NCBI GenBank assembly: GCA_947478315.1
Contig: CANJWF010000029.1
Span: 1 to 10,367 of the forward strand
Length of the DNA: 10,367 nt
Reading direction: 5' to 3'
Origin: Sphingobacteriaceae bacterium
GTDB lineage: Bacteria; Bacteroidota; Bacteroidia; Sphingobacteriales; Sphingobacteriaceae
Position numbers and translations under genes: made by a program. Numbering within the stretch: the stretch's first letter is position 1; each line of letters starts with the position of its first letter. A model generated the notes under the pieces. The model was not told where the DNA came from. It saw only the letters and a program-made list of their open reading frames with translations, and searched no databases. This document shows positions 1-6,813 of this stretch, one piece after another.

Positions 1-177
1 GAACTGTATCGTTTTAGTATGGGTCATAATTGAGATTCTTTAACGACAAATAATACGTTTTTATTAGATTGTTTTCTAGGCTCTTGAGTCATTTATTTTG
101 ACGACTGTAAACAAAATTAGACTAATTTTACTTAAAAAGTATCTCTTGCTCAATTTTGTATTTTATCTATCATTTTT
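1..177 (+). other. upstream edge region before bioF
   Basis: No gene can be assigned here. Two forward frames are open from the window edge: one ends at a TGA at 31-33 (reading ELYRFSMGHN) and one ends at a TAA at 41-43. Either could be the tail of a gene beyond the edge, and the sequence does not decide. In the bioF frame there is a TAA at 133-135 and no ATG between it and 178. Confidence 0.3.
69..100 (+). promoter_or_regulatory. weak candidate promoter for bioF
   Basis: TTATTTTG at 93-100 matches five of the six fixed bases of the Bacteroidota -7 element TAnnTTTG. A TTG at 69-71 lies 21 bp upstream, at roughly the right distance for a -33 element. It would leave a leader of about 70 nt before bioF. 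The match is imperfect and such AT-rich octamers arise by chance. Confidence 0.28.
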
Positions 178-1362
178 ATGGCAGAATCGTTTGACACTTC
201 GGCATTTCCATTATCAACTTTCTCAGCAAACCATCGTCTTGAATTTTCATTGTCAGAGAGAGCACGCCATGGGCTGTTGAGGGCATTAAAGCCCGAGCAA
301 TATTTAATTGATTTTTGTTCGAATGATTATTTAGGATTTGCTAACTCTGTTGAGTTAAAACAGCTTGTTAAAGATAATTTCAATCGTAATGATGATGCGA
401 AAATGGGTTCTACAGGTTCAAGACTTTTAACGGGAAATAGTGATTATGCTGAAGGGTTAGAGTGTGAAATTGCTCAATTTCATGTTGCGGAAGCGGGGTT
501 GTTATTTAACTCTGGTTATGATGCTAATGTTGGACTGTTTTCGTGCATTGCTCAAAGAGGAGATACTATCATCACGGATGAATTTATACATGCGTCTATT
601 ATTGATGGGGTGCGTTTGAGTTACGCCAATCGTTATACCTTTAAGCATAATAATTTGCATAGTTTAGAAGAAAAATTACGTTTGTCAAAAGGGCTTGTTT
701 TTGTTGTGGTAGAAAGTGTATACTCTATGGATGGGGATGAAGCTCCGTTGTTGGAAATTTTAAATTTAACAAATCGTTACGGAGCCAATTTAATTGTAGA
801 TGAGGCGCATGCAACTGGTGTTTTTGGGTTACAGGGGAGGGGTAAAGTATGCTTAGAAAAATTAGAAAAAGATATTTTTGCTCGAATAGTAACTTTTGGG
901 AAGGCATTAGGCTGTCATGGTGCTATCGTTTTGGGAAGCCGCACATTGCGTAATTATCTAATCAATTTTTCGCGTTCTTTTATTTATACCACGGCATCGT
1001 CTTTTCATAACTTGGTAAGTGTTAAGTGTGCCTATCAGTTGTTGGCACAAACAAATAGCAGTCAAAAACTTTTTCACAATATATCATTATTCAGATCTCT
1101 CTGTAAAAATAAATTTCAACGTTTCCTCTGCGTTGATAGTGATAGTGCAATTCAATGTATCATAGTTTCGGGGAATGAAGCGACTAAAAAGTTATCTATT
1201 TATCTGCAAGAGCAGGGCTTCGATGTAAGACCTATATTAAGCCCTACGATTCCTGTAGGACAAGAGCGGTTAAGAATCTGCTTACATAGTTTTAACACAG
1301 ATGAAGAAATTACTTCATTAATAGACCAAATTAAATGTTACGAACTCGATAATCTAAAATGA
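178..1362 (+). CDS. bioF: 8-amino-7-oxononanoate synthase (biotin synthesis)
   Basis: A cytosolic PLP enzyme of the alpha-oxoamine synthase family. It condenses L-alanine with pimeloyl-ACP or pimeloyl-CoA, releasing CO2, to give 8-amino-7-oxononanoate in biotin synthesis. At 394 aa it is full length. Visible family features are SNDYLG (48-53), the substrate loop GSTGSRLLTGN (77-87), H138 in FIHAS (cofactor-stacking His), ESVYSMDGDEAP (179-190), DEAHATG (208-214, with D208 and H211 on the cofactor), the Schiff-base lysine K242 in TFGKALG, and the C-terminal RLRICLHSFNT (364-374). SDSAIQ at 321-326 resembles E. coli BioF rather than 2-amino-3-ketobutyrate ligase, which is the main alternative. 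The ATG at 178 is the only ATG after the in-frame stop at 133, and no Shine-Dalgarno is seen. No other bio gene lies nearby. The exonuclease gene follows after 3 nt. Confidence 0.92.
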   Translation: MAESFDTSAFPLSTFSANHRLEFSLSERARHGLLRALKPEQYLIDFCSNDYLGFANSVELKQLVKDNFNRNDDAKMGSTGSRLLTGNSDYAEGLECEIAQFHVAEAGLLFNSGYDANVGLFSCIAQRGDTIITDEFIHASIIDGVRLSYANRYTFKHNNLHSLEEKLRLSKGLVFVVVESVYSMDGDEAPLLEILNLTNRYGANLIVDEAHATGVFGLQGRGKVCLEKLEKDIFARIVTFGKALGCHGAIVLGSRTLRNYLINFSRSFIYTTASSFHNLVSVKCAYQLLAQTNSSQKLFHNISLFRSLCKNKFQRFLCVDSDSAIQCIIVSGNEATKKLSIYLQEQGFDVRPILSPTIPVGQERLRICLHSFNTDEEITSLIDQIKCYELDNLK

Positions 1363-1365
1363 TAC

Positions 1366-2751
1366 ATGAAAAATAATGTTTCACTAACCTCTTTCGGAGC
1401 GGCACAAACAGTTACAGGATCTAAGCATTTATTGCGAACTCCTGAACTTACTATTTTAATAGATTGTGGTCTTTTTCAGGGTATCAAAGAATTAAGGCTG
1501 AAAAATTGGCAGCCACCTGAAGTTAATCCTGCTGAAGTTGATGTTGTTATTATCACGCATGCACATCTTGATCATTGTGGATACTTACCTCTTTTTGTAA
1601 AAAATGGTTTTAGGGGTCGTATTCTAATGACTCCACCAACAGCCGAATTGGCCGCTATTATTCTAAAAGATAGTGCCGAGATACAGGAGGAAGATGCAGA
1701 AAAAGTCAATAAATATGGTTACTCTAAACATGCCATTGCGAAGCCTCTGTATACTGTAAAAGATGCGGAACGAGCCATTGCTCAATTTGAGACGGTAGAG
1801 CATAGCGTATCGGTTCAATTATCAGATAATGTTGATGTTGTATTTAGAAAAAACGGACATATTTTGGGGGCATGCAGTGCTTGTTTGTCCGTATATGGTA
1901 AATCTATTGTCTTTTCTGGAGATATTGGACGTTATGATTCGGATTTATTATTACCTCCATCTCATATTGGAGATGCTGATTTTGTGGTGATGGAATCTAC
2001 TTACGGGGCGAGATTACATCAAGAGGAAGATGTGTTTGAGTGTTTGGCAAAAATTATTAATAAGACTATTTGGAAAGGAGGAACGGTATTGATTCCGTGC
2101 TTTGCTGTGGGTAGGGCACAGGAGTTGATGCATGCCATTAATCAACTCAAACAAGAGTCGAGAATTCCTCATCATTTGCCCGTGTTTTTAGACAGTCCAA
2201 TGGCTGCGGAGGCGACAGATGTTTTAAGTCGGTATCCCCATTGGCATAAGTTAACAGCAGAGCAATGTAAGCGAGTTTGCCATGAGGTAATTATTAATAA
2301 AGACTGGCATGGTACCGAAAAAATAATGAACGATAAAGGTCCAAAAATCATCTTGTCTGCCAGTGGAATGTTATCGGGAGGTCGTATCTTAGAGTATGTA
2401 AAACATTATGCGCCTCATACACATCATACCATTTTACTCGTAGGTTATCAAGCAGAAGGTACACGTGGCAGAGCTTTACAGAATGGGTCAAGAATATTGA
2501 AAATACACGGAAAAAGTGTACAGGTGAATGCAAGAGTAGAAACTATTTCTAGTTTATCTGCTCATGCAGATCAGTCAGAATTAATAAAATGGTTGGATAC
2601 CGCATTCTCACGTAAACCCGAAAAAATATTTTTAGTGCATGGAGATCATGACGCTCAACAAGTTTTGAAAAATAAATTAATTGAAGAACGAGGTATGGAT
2701 GTATACATACCTCAACAGAATGAAGAAATTAAATTGTTTTCCACTGAATAG
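1366..2751 (+). CDS. beta-CASP metallo-beta-lactamase fold ribonuclease (YSH1/TTHA0252-like)
   Basis: A predicted cytosolic zinc-dependent RNase of the beta-CASP branch of metallo-beta-lactamases, related to CPSF73/Ysh1 and the bacterial TTHA0252 exonuclease. It has 461 aa and appears complete. The metal-binding motifs are in order: HAHLDH (65-70), H165 in NGHILGA, D186 in SGDIGR, and the late histidine H425 in VHGDHD. The beta-CASP motifs are also present: motif A acid E210 in MESTYG, motif B H400 in SAHAD, and motif C probably the H425 region. Family blocks IPCFAVGRAQE (243-253), LDSPMA (275-280), SASGMLSGGR (331-340) and GYQAEGTRGR (360-369) support an RNA-acting enzyme rather than RNase J or a lactamase. 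The start is the ATG 3 nt after the bioF stop, in the same frame, so the two genes are probably co-transcribed and translationally coupled. The RNA target cannot be inferred. Confidence 0.9.
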   Translation: MKNNVSLTSFGAAQTVTGSKHLLRTPELTILIDCGLFQGIKELRLKNWQPPEVNPAEVDVVIITHAHLDHCGYLPLFVKNGFRGRILMTPPTAELAAIILKDSAEIQEEDAEKVNKYGYSKHAIAKPLYTVKDAERAIAQFETVEHSVSVQLSDNVDVVFRKNGHILGACSACLSVYGKSIVFSGDIGRYDSDLLLPPSHIGDADFVVMESTYGARLHQEEDVFECLAKIINKTIWKGGTVLIPCFAVGRAQELMHAINQLKQESRIPHHLPVFLDSPMAAEATDVLSRYPHWHKLTAEQCKRVCHEVIINKDWHGTEKIMNDKGPKIILSASGMLSGGRILEYVKHYAPHTHHTILLVGYQAEGTRGRALQNGSRILKIHGKSVQVNARVETISSLSAHADQSELIKWLDTAFSRKPEKIFLVHGDHDAQQVLKNKLIEERGMDVYIPQQNEEIKLFSTE

Positions 2752-2838
2752 CATCATCTAGATGATTAGTGACGATTATTTGAAGGAGTGTTTTTGGCGG
2801 TATGGATTATCTTTTTTAAGATTCTGAAGTGTAAGAAC

Positions 2839-2891
2839 TTAAACTTTCTTCTTCGTCGGAATATTAAATTTTGACGAAGAAGAAAGTTTAA
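2839..2891. terminator. bidirectional hairpin between convergent exonuclease and hisC genes
   Basis: A perfect 19-bp inverted repeat pairs 2839-2857 with 2873-2891, leaving a 15-nt AT-rich loop. The inner loop ends can add G-T and A-T pairs. It sits 87 nt after the exonuclease stop and 22 nt before the hisC stop on the other strand, where a shared terminator is expected. The U-tract on the forward side is poor (AAUAGGAUUUUU), and the reverse side lacks one. It may therefore act partly as a 3' RNA-protecting hairpin. Confidence 0.65.
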
Positions 2892-2913
2892 ATAGGATTT
2901 TTGGGATTGCAGG

Positions 2914-3981
2914 TTATTCCGATTTAAAGTTTTTTAAGGTAGTTATCAGCGTGTTATTTTCATCCTCTGTTCCAACAGTTATTCTTAGGCAACCTTCACA
3001 AAGAGGCACTTTGCTTCTACTTCTTACTACAATACCATTCTCTAAAAGATACTGATAAACCCTGTCGGCATCTTGAAATTTGACCAATAAAAAATTACTG
3101 TCTGAAGGATAAATATTAATTACTAAGGGAAGTTGAATTAATTCTCTTTCTAGTTTTTTACGACTTTCAACCAATATTTTAATTCGCTCATTCACTAAAT
3201 CTACCTGTTGCAAGGCTTCAATTCCCAAATTGATAGCCGCATCACTCATGTTATATGGCGGTTTAACGATGTTTAAATAATGGATAATTTCTTCTGATGC
3301 AAATGCAATTCCTATTCTTAAGCCAGCTAATCCCCATGCTTTGGAAAGAGTTTGTAGCACGATTAAATTAGGATATGCTGTCAACTCTTTTATAAATGAG
3401 TGTTGTTGTGCAAAATTGATATAAGCTTCATCTACAACCACAATACCTTCGAAATGAGTTAAAATGGTTTCTACATCCTCTCTGTTTAAACATGCGCCCG
3501 TTGGATTATTAGGAGAACATAAGAAAATAATTTTAGTATGTTCATCAATGTAATTAGGGATATGCTCCATGTCTAACTGAAAATCGGGCAAAAGGCTTAC
3601 TTTGCGAACTTCTACACCATTTACCTTGCCCCATATCTCGTATAAATCAAAAGTGGGAGGAAACATTAAAAAATTATCCCTACCAGGTTCACAAAACACT
3701 CGAATGATTATGTCTATAATCTCATCGCTACCATTTCCGATAAATTGATGTGTTGCTGGCATTCCTTTTACTTTTGCAATTTCGGCCTTCAATTTCCATT
3801 GCATAGGATCTGGATAACGGCTATAATCAGTTTCTATAGGAGAGCCTAAGCTGTTTTCGTTTGCGTCTAAGAAAATAGATGCTTCTCCACTAAACTCGCT
3901 ACGTGCTGATGCGTACGGTTTTAAATTGGAAATATTGGCACGAGTCAGGGATGATATTGGAGAGGTGGTTTTGTTGGTCAT
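2914..3981 (-). CDS. hisC: histidinol-phosphate aminotransferase
   Basis: A PLP-dependent class I/II aminotransferase. It converts imidazole acetol-phosphate plus glutamate to L-histidinol phosphate and 2-oxoglutarate in histidine synthesis. At 355 aa it is normal for HisC. Visible features are LDANENSLGSP (38-48), the substrate-site SRYPDP (54-59), NGSDEIID (83-90), CSPNNPTG (155-162), VDEAY with the cofactor-binding D184, the Schiff-base lysine K214 in TLSKAWGLAGLRIG, and LRITVGT with the substrate carboxylate-binding R333. The start is an ATG 46 nt after the hisD stop, with no Shine-Dalgarno. It is the last gene of the local his operon: the inverted repeat follows within 25 nt and no hisB is present. 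Identity rests on both sequence and position next to hisD and hisG. Confidence 0.95.
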   Translation of the reverse strand: MTNKTTSPISSLTRANISNLKPYASARSEFSGEASIFLDANENSLGSPIETDYSRYPDPMQWKLKAEIAKVKGMPATHQFIGNGSDEIIDIIIRVFCEPGRDNFLMFPPTFDLYEIWGKVNGVEVRKVSLLPDFQLDMEHIPNYIDEHTKIIFLCSPNNPTGACLNREDVETILTHFEGIVVVDEAYINFAQQHSFIKELTAYPNLIVLQTLSKAWGLAGLRIGIAFASEEIIHYLNIVKPPYNMSDAAINLGIEALQQVDLVNERIKILVESRKKLERELIQLPLVINIYPSDSNFLLVKFQDADRVYQYLLENGIVVRSRSKVPLCEGCLRITVGTEDENNTLITTLKNFKSE

Positions 3982-4027
3982 GATGTAATGAAGGTTAAGA
4001 TGAATAGTTTTTTAAGATAGAATTTAA

Positions 4028-5326
4028 CTACATATCCATATTTTTTCGAAAAGACATGGCATTTTTATGAGCGTCTAGTCCTTCGATGGATGCTAAGATT
4101 TCAACGGTGTTAGCAATGCTGCCCACTCCTTGTTTGTTAATATGTTGAAATGTTATTTTTTTGAGAAAACTGTCTAAAGAAACTCCTGAATAACTTTTTG
4201 CGTAACCACTTGTGGGTAGTGTGTGGTTCGTTCCTGAGGCATAATCACCCGCACTTTCTGGAGTTAAATGACCTAAAAACACCGAGCCTGCATTGGTAAT
4301 TTTAGGTATCATCTCTTGCCACTGATTCATCGCTACAATGAGATGCTCAGGGGCGTATTCGTTGCTGAAAGCAAGGGATTGTTGTTGATTTTCTGTGATT
4401 ACTGCGTAAGAGTTTTCAAGAGCTTGCTTCGCTATTAGTTTTCTTGGTAAATGTTCTATTTGTTGCTTTAGCTCTTCGTTTACTTGATCAAGTAGCGAAG
4501 CAACATGTGATACTAATATACACTGACTGTCTAAACCATGTTCGGCTTGGGCAAGTAAATCTGCTGCAACTAATTTGGCATTAGCGGTTTCATCGGCAAT
4601 AATTAACACTTCAGATGGACCTGCAGGCATATCAATGGCAGTATTTGAATTTGCTTGAACAAATTGTTTGGCATAAGTAACGTAGCGGTTACCTGGTCCG
4701 AAAATTTTGTCTACTTTCGGAATAGATTCGGTGCCGAATGCCATGGCTGCAATGGCTTGGGCGCCTCCTACTAAATAAATTTTATCGATACCTAATAAGG
4801 TTGCACAAAAAGCTATATAAGCATTTACAAGACCTGTTTTTTGAGGAGGGCTACACACAATAATCTCTTTACAACCTGCCAATTGAGCAGGGATGGCTAA
4901 CATGAGAAAAGTACTTGGTAATACGGCCGTTCCTCCAGGGATATACAATCCTACTTTTTCAATCGCTCTATTTTCTCTCCAACATTGCACTCCCAACATC
5001 GTTTCTGTTGGAGTCTCTTGTTGTAATTGGGTTTGATGAAATTTTTTGATATTCTGGTAGGCAACAGTAATTGCGGCTCGTTCAGCAGCGTTTACCGAAA
5101 TGGCTAACTCTTGTAGTTGTTCCTTTTCAATAAATAACTTTGATAAATTTATTGAGTCGAACAGTTGGGCATATTTGAGTAGTGCATTATCTCCTTCTTG
5201 TTGCACTTTTTTAATAATTTCTACCACTGTTTTGTAGATATCGTTATCGGTATTGGCGTTATTACGTTTGCACAATAACTGGATATCAGAGATAGACAAT
5301 TGGGTATAAATGTATGGTCGAAGCAT
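4028..5326 (-). CDS. hisD: histidinol dehydrogenase
   Basis: A zinc- and NAD-dependent cytosolic enzyme that oxidises L-histidinol through histidinal to L-histidine, the last two steps of the pathway. Its 432 aa match the family's usual length. Features in order are YIPGGTAVLPST (128-139), GPGNRYVT (210-217), DMPAGPSEVL (232-241), LLAQAEHG (257-264), YAPEHL (324-329), GDYASGTNH (360-368) and EGLDAHKNA (415-423). By alignment with E. coli HisD, the zinc ligands are Q260, H263, D361 and H420, and the catalytic acid-base pair is E327 and H328. All are intact. The ATG at 5326 lies 66 nt after the hisG stop. The gap shows no hairpin terminator and no clear promoter, so hisD is probably read from the hisG promoter. 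Confidence 0.96.
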   Translation of the reverse strand: MLRPYIYTQLSISDIQLLCKRNNANTDNDIYKTVVEIIKKVQQEGDNALLKYAQLFDSINLSKLFIEKEQLQELAISVNAAERAAITVAYQNIKKFHQTQLQQETPTETMLGVQCWRENRAIEKVGLYIPGGTAVLPSTFLMLAIPAQLAGCKEIIVCSPPQKTGLVNAYIAFCATLLGIDKIYLVGGAQAIAAMAFGTESIPKVDKIFGPGNRYVTYAKQFVQANSNTAIDMPAGPSEVLIIADETANAKLVAADLLAQAEHGLDSQCILVSHVASLLDQVNEELKQQIEHLPRKLIAKQALENSYAVITENQQQSLAFSNEYAPEHLIVAMNQWQEMIPKITNAGSVFLGHLTPESAGDYASGTNHTLPTSGYAKSYSGVSLDSFLKKITFQHINKQGVGSIANTVEILASIEGLDAHKNAMSFRKNMDM

Positions 5327-5392
5327 TGAATGGTAAAGAAAAAATTAGCGTGAAAATTAAATTCTTTTTTAATAGCTATACATCTTACAGAT

Positions 5393-6241
5393 TTAGAGGA
5401 TAATTTTTTCAATAGGCATTACAACAATTCCCTGTGCACCAGCTAATTTTAGTTGATTTATCTTTTTCCAAAAATCTTTTTCGGATATTACAGTGTGTAC
5501 CGCAACCCATTCATTTTCTAATAAGGGCACTACTGTTGGACTTTTGATACCGGGTAAAAGTGCTTTAATAGCTTCTACGTGTTTAGATTCACAGTTGAGT
5601 ACCACATATTTAGTCTCTTTAGCACGTAGTACCGATTGTACTCTTTGTTGTAATTCTTGTATGAGTGGGTTTTCTTCATTTTTTCTGCCAATCAAAATGG
5701 CTTCCGAATGTAACACGTCCAGAAAAGGTTTTAGTCCGTTACTTTTTAAAGTACCACCTGTGGATACTAAGTCGCAGATAGCATGGCTTAATCCCAAGCC
5801 TGGAGCAATTTCAACCGAACCCGATATGGTTCGAATATCAGCATTAATATTTTTTTCGATTAAATATTTTTTTAGAATAATGGGATAAGAGGTAGCAATG
5901 GCTTTACCATTCAAATCTTCTAGTGTCGTAATATCACTTTGGATAGGAATAGCTATCTTTAAAGAGCATTTGCCAAATCCTAAACGTTCTATGTAGGCGA
6001 CGTCTACCTGTGTCTCTCCAATCACATTTTCGCCCACAATACCTAAGTCCGCAATGCCGTCTTGCACATACTCTGGAATATCATCGTCTCGTAGAAAGAG
6101 AATTTCTAGTGGAAAATTTGCAACAGTAGAGATTAATGAACTTTTATAATTTTCGAAAGTTAATCCGCAATTTTTTAAAAGTTCTACTGATTTTTCGTTT
6201 AATCTACCCGATTTTTGGATAGCTATTTTTAATGTTTTCAA
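5393..6241 (-). CDS. hisG: ATP phosphoribosyltransferase, long form with C-terminal regulatory domain
   Basis: Catalyses the first, committed step of histidine synthesis: ATP plus PRPP gives phosphoribosyl-ATP and pyrophosphate. At 282 aa this is the long, hexameric HisG_L type. Residues 1 to about 205 form the two catalytic lobes, and about 210-282 form the ACT-like domain that binds histidine for feedback inhibition. That form does not need HisZ. Seen are IAIQKSGRL (6-14), DLGIVGENV (65-73), SGSVEIAPGLGLS (140-152) and the PRPP loop DLVSTGGTL (157-165). The start codon is TTG: an in-frame stop lies at 6260-6262 upstream, no ATG lies between, and the next internal Met is near residue 275. 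The TTG gives the N-terminus expected for HisG. It is the first gene of hisG-hisD-hisC, about 39 nt downstream of a predicted transcription start. Confidence 0.95.
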   Translation of the reverse strand: MKTLKIAIQKSGRLNEKSVELLKNCGLTFENYKSSLISTVANFPLEILFLRDDDIPEYVQDGIADLGIVGENVIGETQVDVAYIERLGFGKCSLKIAIPIQSDITTLEDLNGKAIATSYPIILKKYLIEKNINADIRTISGSVEIAPGLGLSHAICDLVSTGGTLKSNGLKPFLDVLHSEAILIGRKNEENPLIQELQQRVQSVLRAKETKYVVLNCESKHVEAIKALLPGIKSPTVVPLLENEWVAVHTVISEKDFWKKINQLKLAGAQGIVVMPIEKIIL

Positions 6242-6285
6242 AACTAAATAGGGATTACTTTAACGATAAGCAAACTAAGGTTGCG

Positions 6286-6293
6286 CAAAGGTA
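6286..6293 (-). promoter_or_regulatory. -7 element of the hisGDC promoter
   Basis: On the reverse strand this reads TACCTTTG, an exact match to the Bacteroidota -7 element TAnnTTTG. Transcription would start near 6280, leaving a leader of about 39 nt before the hisG TTG. No good -33 TTTG lies at the usual distance; a TTTA lies about 16 bp upstream. The short leader has no room for a his attenuator or leader peptide. Confidence 0.6.
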
Positions 6294-6318
6294 AGAATTA
6301 CCACAAAACTAAACGTAT

Positions 6319-6326
6319 TATATTTG
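6319..6326 (+). promoter_or_regulatory. -7 element for the DCC-family gene
   Basis: TATATTTG matches TAnnTTTG exactly on the forward strand. It lies 25 bp from the oppositely directed hisG -7 element, so the two polymerase footprints would overlap. It leaves a leader of about 85 nt before the gene at 6417. No -33 element is visible, so the call is weaker than that for hisG. Confidence 0.42.
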
Positions 6327-6416
6327 GGTAACCGTGTATAGCTGCATAAGCATACGGTAGAAAGATTTCTTACTTTGTGAGCATTTTACGAGATATACAT
6401 AAATTAATCAATAGCG

Positions 6417-6788
6417 ATGGGCATGCCTAGCCAAACAACAGTACTAATTTTTGATGAATGGTGTGGATTCTGTGTGAGGGGTATCCATTTTTTGTCTCAA
6501 AAGGATAAGAGCGGGCGGATACGATTTCTTGCATCTCAATCAGAAGAAGCTCAACATCTATTAAACAAACATGGATTGGTGTTTAATGACTTAAATAGTC
6601 TTGTTTATGTACAGTCTGATAGATATTATTTGAAATCGACAGCAGTTTTACACTTGGTAAAAGATTTGGGAGGCTATTGGTCGTGGGTATTTGTGATAAT
6701 GATATTAGTGCCGCGCTACGTCCGTGATTGTGTATACGATTATATAGCGCGACATCGTTACTGTATCATGAAACCCAACCATACGTGA
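6417..6788 (+). CDS. DCC-family (DUF393) thiol-disulfide oxidoreductase-like protein
   Basis: A small protein (123 aa) of the DCC/DUF393 family, which is predicted to have a thioredoxin-like redox fold; the physiological substrate of the family is largely unknown. The N-terminal redox motif is FDEWCGFC, giving the CxxC pair C16/C19 after a conserved D13. The remaining family pattern is clear: RIRFLASQS (34-42), a YYLKSTAVL strand-helix (70-78), LGGYW (84-88), a hydrophobic VFVIMILVP segment (91-99), and the C-terminal RDCVYDYIARHRY (103-115). Two further cysteines (C105, C116) are near the end. No signal peptide is seen, so it is probably cytosolic. Met1 and Met3 are both possible starts; the ATG at 6417 is taken as the first after the promoter. 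It runs toward purF with only 7 nt between stops. Confidence 0.85.
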   Translation: MGMPSQTTVLIFDEWCGFCVRGIHFLSQKDKSGRIRFLASQSEEAQHLLNKHGLVFNDLNSLVYVQSDRYYLKSTAVLHLVKDLGGYWSWVFVIMILVPRYVRDCVYDYIARHRYCIMKPNHT

Positions 6789-6813
6789 AACTTTTTTAAT
6801 ACGCACGTTGGTT
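6777..6813. terminator. candidate hairpin across the convergent DCC and purF stops
   Basis: 6777-6787 pairs with 6804-6813 as two 5-bp helices (AACCA with TGGTT, ACGTG with CACGT) separated by one bulged T at 6782. The 16-nt loop contains six T. It spans both stop codons. No U-tract follows the stem on either side, so it is at best a weak bidirectional terminator. Confidence 0.35.

Noticed and set aside
98..280. Forward 60-aa reading frame overlapping the bioF start
   Set aside because: It is in a different frame from bioF, has no recognisable features and covers the conserved bioF N-terminus; it is a shadow.
2752..2913. Remnant of hisB after hisC
   Set aside because: Neither strand shows a reading frame resembling the hisB N-terminus; the space is mostly taken by the inverted repeat.
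5493..5888. Forward 131-aa reading frame antisense to hisG
   Set aside because: It lies wholly inside the well-supported hisG, has a Ser/Cys-rich composition typical of antisense translation, and shows no known motif.
6242..6285. Histidine attenuator before hisG
   Set aside because: The predicted leader is only about 39 nt and contains no run of His codons or competing hairpins.
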